From Candidatus Cloacimonadota bacterium (GTDB lineage Bacteria; Hydrothermota; E44-bin80), in contig SOKM01000288.1 in assembly GCA_004375785.1 (NCBI GenBank), forward strand, positions 1-9,933: a stretch of 9,933 bases of DNA. The letters run 5' to 3'. The position numbers were made by a program, and so were the translations under genes. Below, in pieces: positions 6,650 through 9,933 of the stretch (the stretch's first letter is position 1; each line of letters starts with the position of its first letter). The notes beneath the pieces were generated by a model that saw only the letters and a program-made list of their open reading frames with translations, ran no database searches and was not told where the DNA came from.

Positions 6650-7654
6650 TCAGAAACTATAAGAAAGTGAGAACCTGTAGTTAGCTGTAGGAAACTCATA
6701 GAGTTTATCGTCCACGCCAATATCAAATTTTAGATTCTTTAACTCTATCCCACCTCCATATGTTAATCCTATTCTACTGCCTGCTGAATCCCTGAAATAA
6801 CCAATTCTTCCCGTTAAAAGGTTGTAATAGGTATACTCCATCCCTATGGATTTCCAGGTATCTTCATTCTCTTCCCTAAAATTTCCACTCCAGTTAACAA
6901 TAATCTTTGTCAAATCAACCAGAAAATTCAGTTTGTTCATCTCACTATTGAAAAGTTTATAGGCAATACCAAGCCTTAATGTTCTGGGTAATGGGTCTTC
7001 ATTACCACTTTCTGCATAGGAAATGGATGGGCCAATATTCTGAAGTGAAGCTCCAAGATTTAAACCTTTAATTGGCGTGTGGTATAATGCACCAACATCG
7101 ACAGCCCAACTCATTCCTGTTCCTCCTCGCAGACCAATAGCCTTCCAGACAATCTCAGGAGGTGCAAGAAAACTATAAATGAACTTAGCTCCAACTCCCA
7201 AACCCAAAACCGGGCTCATCTTTGTTGCGTAACTTAAAGCAAACGAAACATCAAAGGTCCTGAATCTTCCAAGAGGATTACCTTCACTATCAGTTGCTTC
7301 CGTTTCTCCTGTTGTAAGATATATTACATTTCCTCCTATGGTTCCCCAACCCTCTACTGGATTGACAAAAGAAATAATATCATAGTACATATCGTCGTAA
7401 AGTCCGGGAAGCCAGTTTGCATGCATAAGGTAAAAATTTGTTGAGTTTATAAATGCCATACCCCCCTGATTATAGTATGTCGCAAGGGCATCGTCCGCTA
7501 ACCCAACGAATGCGGTTCCCATACCGTTAGGTCTCGCACCTGGGTATATGGTCAGAAATATTGCTCCTGCCTCTGAAGCAAATCCACTTAATTGGACGCT
7601 GGACAAAGTAATGACAACTAAAAACAAGGCTCCTATCTTCATTAATCTTTTCAT
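6650..7654 (-). CDS. porV: PorV-like outer-membrane barrel protein of the type IX secretion system
   Basis: A 334-residue PorV/PorQ-family protein (UPF0164-like, related to FadL-type barrels). In known T9SS, PorV is an outer-membrane protein that receives cargo from the translocon and works with PorU. Visible: a signal peptide (basic MKRLMK, hydrophobic core about 7-22, probable cleavage near Ala26 or Ala29); the family's first mature segment FLTIYPGARPNGMGTAFVGLADDALATYYN; alternating strand patterns throughout; LPRTLRLGIAYKL; and a terminal aromatic strand ending SYSF, typical of barrel insertion signals. The usual 'WNPAGL' motif is altered to YNQGGM (61-66). The start at 7654 is chosen for its AAGGAGGTT site and because the 16 residues further upstream precede the signal peptide. 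It is the first gene after the sigma-70-like promoter and follows porU, the same pairing as in Porphyromonas. PorQ or another paralogue is the main alternative. Confidence 0.85.
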   Translation of the reverse strand: MKRLMKIGALFLVVITLSSVQLSGFASEAGAIFLTIYPGARPNGMGTAFVGLADDALATYYNQGGMAFINSTNFYLMHANWLPGLYDDMYYDIISFVNPVEGWGTIGGNVIYLTTGETEATDSEGNPLGRFRTFDVSFALSYATKMSPVLGLGVGAKFIYSFLAPPEIVWKAIGLRGGTGMSWAVDVGALYHTPIKGLNLGASLQNIGPSISYAESGNEDPLPRTLRLGIAYKLFNSEMNKLNFLVDLTKIIVNWSGNFREENEDTWKSIGMEYTYYNLLTGRIGYFRDSAGSRIGLTYGGGIELKNLKFDIGVDDKLYEFPTANYRFSLSYSF

Positions 7655-7657
7655 TTT

Positions 7658-7666
7658 AACCTCCTT
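7658..7666 (-). promoter_or_regulatory. Strong ribosome-binding site for porV
   Basis: AAGGAGGTT on the minus strand, with five bases between GGAGG and the ATG at 7654..7652. Its strength and the signal peptide beginning right at this ATG decide the start over the in-frame ATG at 7702, which would lie upstream of this site. Confidence 0.85.
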
Positions 7667-7692
7667 TTTAATTCTTTTTCTTATTCTACCTA

Positions 7693-7721
7693 ATGATAGC
7701 AATAAAATCTCGAAATGTCAA
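7693..7721 (-). promoter_or_regulatory. Sigma-70-type promoter upstream of porV
   Basis: The minus strand carries TTGACA (7721..7716), a spacer of exactly 17 bases (7715..7699) and TATCAT (7698..7693), which differs from TATAAT at one position. The region just upstream of the -35 element is T-rich, as in an UP-like element. Initiation about seven bases downstream would give a leader of roughly 30 bases to the porV ATG. It is the only near-consensus promoter found in an intergenic position, so it probably drives porV and, by read-through, truB-ribF-rpsO-pnp and onward. Confidence 0.75.
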
Positions 7722-7722
7722 G

Positions 7723-7749
7723 AAAAAAACAAAATTAACAGGGATTTTG
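7723..7749 (-). terminator. Possible weak intrinsic terminator after porU
   Basis: Just after the porU stop the minus strand has CAAAAT (7749..7744), an eight-base loop, the complement ATTTTG (7735..7730), and then seven consecutive T (7729..7723). The layout is that of an intrinsic terminator and the position, between porU and the porV promoter, is right. The stem is only 6 bp with a single G-C pair, so termination would be weak and porU transcripts may read into porV. Confidence 0.3.
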
Positions 7750-7756
7750 GATTTGC

Positions 7757-9933
7757 TTATCGAGCCACTGCAATCTTTCCCCTGTATATTGCTTCATCTC
7801 CCCTCTGGTTTTCAAAAGCTTCATCAGTCGCTTTTGCCTTTATTTTGTAAAAATAGATACCATTTGCTATCCTGTCACCATCTGCATCCCTGCCATCCCA
7901 GAAAATTCTATTGAAACCAGGCTCGCAAACCATATCTTTTTTATAAATAGTTTTTCCAGTAATTGTGAAGATAGAAAGTATGACAAAGCTGCGATGGCTA
8001 AGGTTAAAAGAAAAATAGGTTGTCTCTTTAAATGGATTAGGAAAATTGAAAACATCACTCAATCTAAATTCCTCACCGTTAAAAACATTTAAGTTTAGAA
8101 CCTCAAAAGCCTGGTTCCCACAATTGTCGTAACAGGTGAACCTCAACTCAACGGTTTTCATAGTCGTATCTAATGTTAGAGCATACTCGAATGACCCTCT
8201 TGTCGAACTGTTAATGTCATAGAAGAAATGCTCATTCAATTTTTTAATATCTATATAATCCTCATTGATAACGAAGTATATAGACCTGTTATCCCTACCT
8301 GTAATATCAATCCCACTTTCATCTTCCAGAACGCCTACAATTTCTGCATTATTTGGAATTGTCATTCCATCCTCAAGAAGTTTCCCACAATGAAATATCT
8401 CAATTTCAGGGGGAATTGTGTCACTCGAGAGTGTATCATCTAAACCTGTTATAAGAGAATCAAAACCTTTCCTACCTTCCCTCGAATTATCCCAGATATA
8501 CAAGCTTATTCTTCCTGTATTGCCAGAATCAAGTTCGGTTGGGACAAAAAAATTCGCATTTATATTTCCATTAGTAATGTTGAAGATACCCTGAAAAGTA
8601 GAGTTGCCAGGAAGGTTATAATAATAAGTGAACGGCTTATTAGGAACTGGATGAACTATATTTCTTATAGGGTCATATACCGACACAAATAGAAAACCAT
8701 TGAACTTAGGGTCATCAGTCTGGCCATCAATCCGTACCTCTTTTCCGCCAGTGAGGGTTTCGCTGCTGATTGTCGCCTGAAAGCCGATTGAATCAGGGAA
8801 AAGAGGTGTAGCAGGATCACCAAAGTATGCGTATTTCCTGCCAAAATTGGTATTTTGTTTTGAAATAAAGACACCATCTCCAATTGTTATTGAGTTGTTA
8901 CTCTCTAATAAGTTTATAACAAGTTGTTTTCCTAATGTAGTTATACTGTTGTAGCCTGATGTTCGCGTGCAGGCTAAGGTTGCTATTGCACCCCTTCTTT
9001 CCTTTTTCTGCAAAAGGTCTGCAAGGCTCTCCTTTTCAACCCTGTCAAAATCTCCAACACTGCAGGAACCGAAATAGAAAAATGGTTCTTTATAATCGTT
9101 CTCAAGAATTCCTATATCAGATGGACTGTATAGAACCATTTCATGGGTCAACTGTTGAAAATTCCCATGACCGAGAAAAATACCTAACAATGCGCCTTTG
9201 TTGAGAGCATCTATTACGGCAGCCCTTGCTTCTGGTTTACTATGAGGTGGAACAAGGGGATACTCGGTTAGATATACCTTATTCTGATCAAACCGGTCAG
9301 GAATTACACCCGATACTTCCTCCATTGCAGGGACATGGAATGAATAAAGGGGGTCAATTCCTTCTTTATCAAATTCATCATCAGGAATAAGAATAATTTT
9401 ATTTCTCCAGACCCCAAGATTATTAGTTTCATACTTTACGATTTTATCAACTACATCACTCGCTTCCCCCTCTGTAACAACGGTCAGCCTTCCAATTGGA
9501 ATATCACATAGTGTATCACCGGTAAAATCTGTAAAAAAATCTTCATAACAGGGATTCTTATTCATAAGCGCCTGGAAATGAACATAATCCCCTGTTTCAA
9601 AGACTGGAATGTAGTTCTTAGGCTCCGGGTTTTCAAAAAGATTTTTATAATCATATGAGCCCCCTCCAAAAAGCAGCACATAGCCAAGGGGATACGCCCA
9701 GTAATTATCTACATAATAGAGGAAATTCCTGATTGCAACCGGGTCAGCAAGACCCCAACTAAAATTGTCGTATATCTCGTCTATCATTACCATCTTAACA
9801 GCAGGGTTCTGAACACCTATAAGATGGTTCCTTCTCCAATTCTTTAATTCTAATGCAGCATAATAAAATTTATTATGTGTAATGATGATATGGTCGGCTT
9901 TATCCTCAATTCTTAATGAGTAAGGATTTCCTT
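7757..9933 (-). CDS. porU: T9SS sortase PorU-like C25 (gingipain-fold) cysteine peptidase, 5' end outside window
   Basis: The frame is open from the window edge to the TAA at 7759..7757, giving 724 visible residues. The ATG at 9793 is internal: the 46 codons before it read on into the family consensus (DHIIITHNKFYYAALELKNW, then VMIDEIYDNFSWG). In Porphyromonas, PorU is a surface sortase that removes the C-terminal signal of T9SS cargo and attaches it to lipopolysaccharide. The C25 domain includes LLFGGGSYDYKN, IPIGRLTV, the catalytic His in FLGHGNFQ (codon 9169..9167), the nucleophile Cys in FGSCSVGDFD (9064..9062), 35 residues apart as in gingipains, and FGDPATPLF. After it come beta domains with PPEIE, a DG turn and DESGI, typical of PorU, then a final NFPNPF...WDGRDADG...ANGIYFYK domain of the T9SS/FlgD-like type. 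Adjacent porV supports PorU over a secreted C25 peptidase. The N-terminal part is not visible. Confidence 0.87.
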   Translation of the reverse strand, partial: GNPYSLRIEDKADHIIITHNKFYYAALELKNWRRNHLIGVQNPAVKMVMIDEIYDNFSWGLADPVAIRNFLYYVDNYWAYPLGYVLLFGGGSYDYKNLFENPEPKNYIPVFETGDYVHFQALMNKNPCYEDFFTDFTGDTLCDIPIGRLTVVTEGEASDVVDKIVKYETNNLGVWRNKIILIPDDEFDKEGIDPLYSFHVPAMEEVSGVIPDRFDQNKVYLTEYPLVPPHSKPEARAAVIDALNKGALLGIFLGHGNFQQLTHEMVLYSPSDIGILENDYKEPFFYFGSCSVGDFDRVEKESLADLLQKKERRGAIATLACTRTSGYNSITTLGKQLVINLLESNNSITIGDGVFISKQNTNFGRKYAYFGDPATPLFPDSIGFQATISSETLTGGKEVRIDGQTDDPKFNGFLFVSVYDPIRNIVHPVPNKPFTYYYNLPGNSTFQGIFNITNGNINANFFVPTELDSGNTGRISLYIWDNSREGRKGFDSLITGLDDTLSSDTIPPEIEIFHCGKLLEDGMTIPNNAEIVGVLEDESGIDITGRDNRSIYFVINEDYIDIKKLNEHFFYDINSSTRGSFEYALTLDTTMKTVELRFTCYDNCGNQAFEVLNLNVFNGEEFRLSDVFNFPNPFKETTYFSFNLSHRSFVILSIFTITGKTIYKKDMVCEPGFNRIFWDGRDADGDRIANGIYFYKIKAKATDEAFENQRGDEAIYRGKIAVAR

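Noticed and set aside
6649..6726. Longer TruB from an ATG at 6726
   Set aside because: The extension overlaps the porV 3' end and has no similarity to the TruB N-terminus; MEGILLVNKPKG at 6648 is the usual start.
7655..7692. Riboswitch or structured leader in front of porV
   Set aside because: The expected leader is only about 30 bases and A-rich, too short for a known riboswitch, and no FMN-type structure is seen near ribF.
9791..9793. ATG as the start of the C25/PorU gene
   Set aside because: The same frame is open for 46 more codons to the window edge and those codons match the beginning of the C25 domain, so the true start lies outside the window.

Overview
This window is AT-rich bacterial DNA in which every supported gene lies on the minus strand, packed with gaps of 0 to about 100 bases. 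In transcription order (high to low coordinates) it reads: porU (gingipain-fold type IX secretion sortase, 5' end outside the window), porV (outer-membrane barrel of the same system), truB, ribF, rpsO, pnp, an M16 zinc peptidase, a class I aminotransferase, and the first 18 codons of what looks like dut. No tRNA, rRNA, CRISPR array, insertion sequence or gene-free stretch above 300 bases was seen. The largest gap is the 102 bases between porU and porV.

The block truB-ribF-rpsO-pnp-M16 is a widely conserved bacterial housekeeping cluster; Bacillus subtilis has truB-ribC-rpsO-pnpA-ylxY-mlpA. Translational linkage is tight: truB and ribF overlap as TAATG, ribF and rpsO are one base apart with the rpsO Shine-Dalgarno inside the last ribF codons, and porV and truB are one base apart. 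The pnp and M16 genes overlap by 62 bases in different frames. The only convincing promoter is a near-consensus sigma-70 site (TTGACA, 17-base spacer, TATCAT) just upstream of porV. By inference, it drives porV together with the whole RNA/translation cluster as one operon.

The porU-porV pair points to an organism with a type IX secretion system (T9SS). That means a diderm of the Bacteroidetes/FCB neighbourhood or a related candidate phylum; the divergent sequences and the bacillus-like order of the housekeeping cluster suggest a deep lineage such as WOR-3-type candidate bacteria. The lineage is inference. The PorU C-terminal half shows the catalytic His/Cys pair, a GDPATPLF segment, a PPEIE...DG...DESGI segment and a final NFPNPF...WDGRD..G..IANGIYFYK domain, all as in PorU proteins rather than in an ordinary secreted C25 peptidase.

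Functionally the window joins three themes. PorU and PorV release and anchor secreted cargo at the cell surface. TruB, RibF, S15 and PNPase handle tRNA modification, flavin cofactor synthesis, ribosome assembly and RNA decay. A peptidase, an aminotransferase and a probable dUTPase form the 3' end. The most notable points are the secretion gene at the head of the housekeeping operon, a TruB lacking nearly all of its PUA domain, and a perfect hairpin covering both the aminotransferase stop codon and the probable ribosome-binding site of the next gene.
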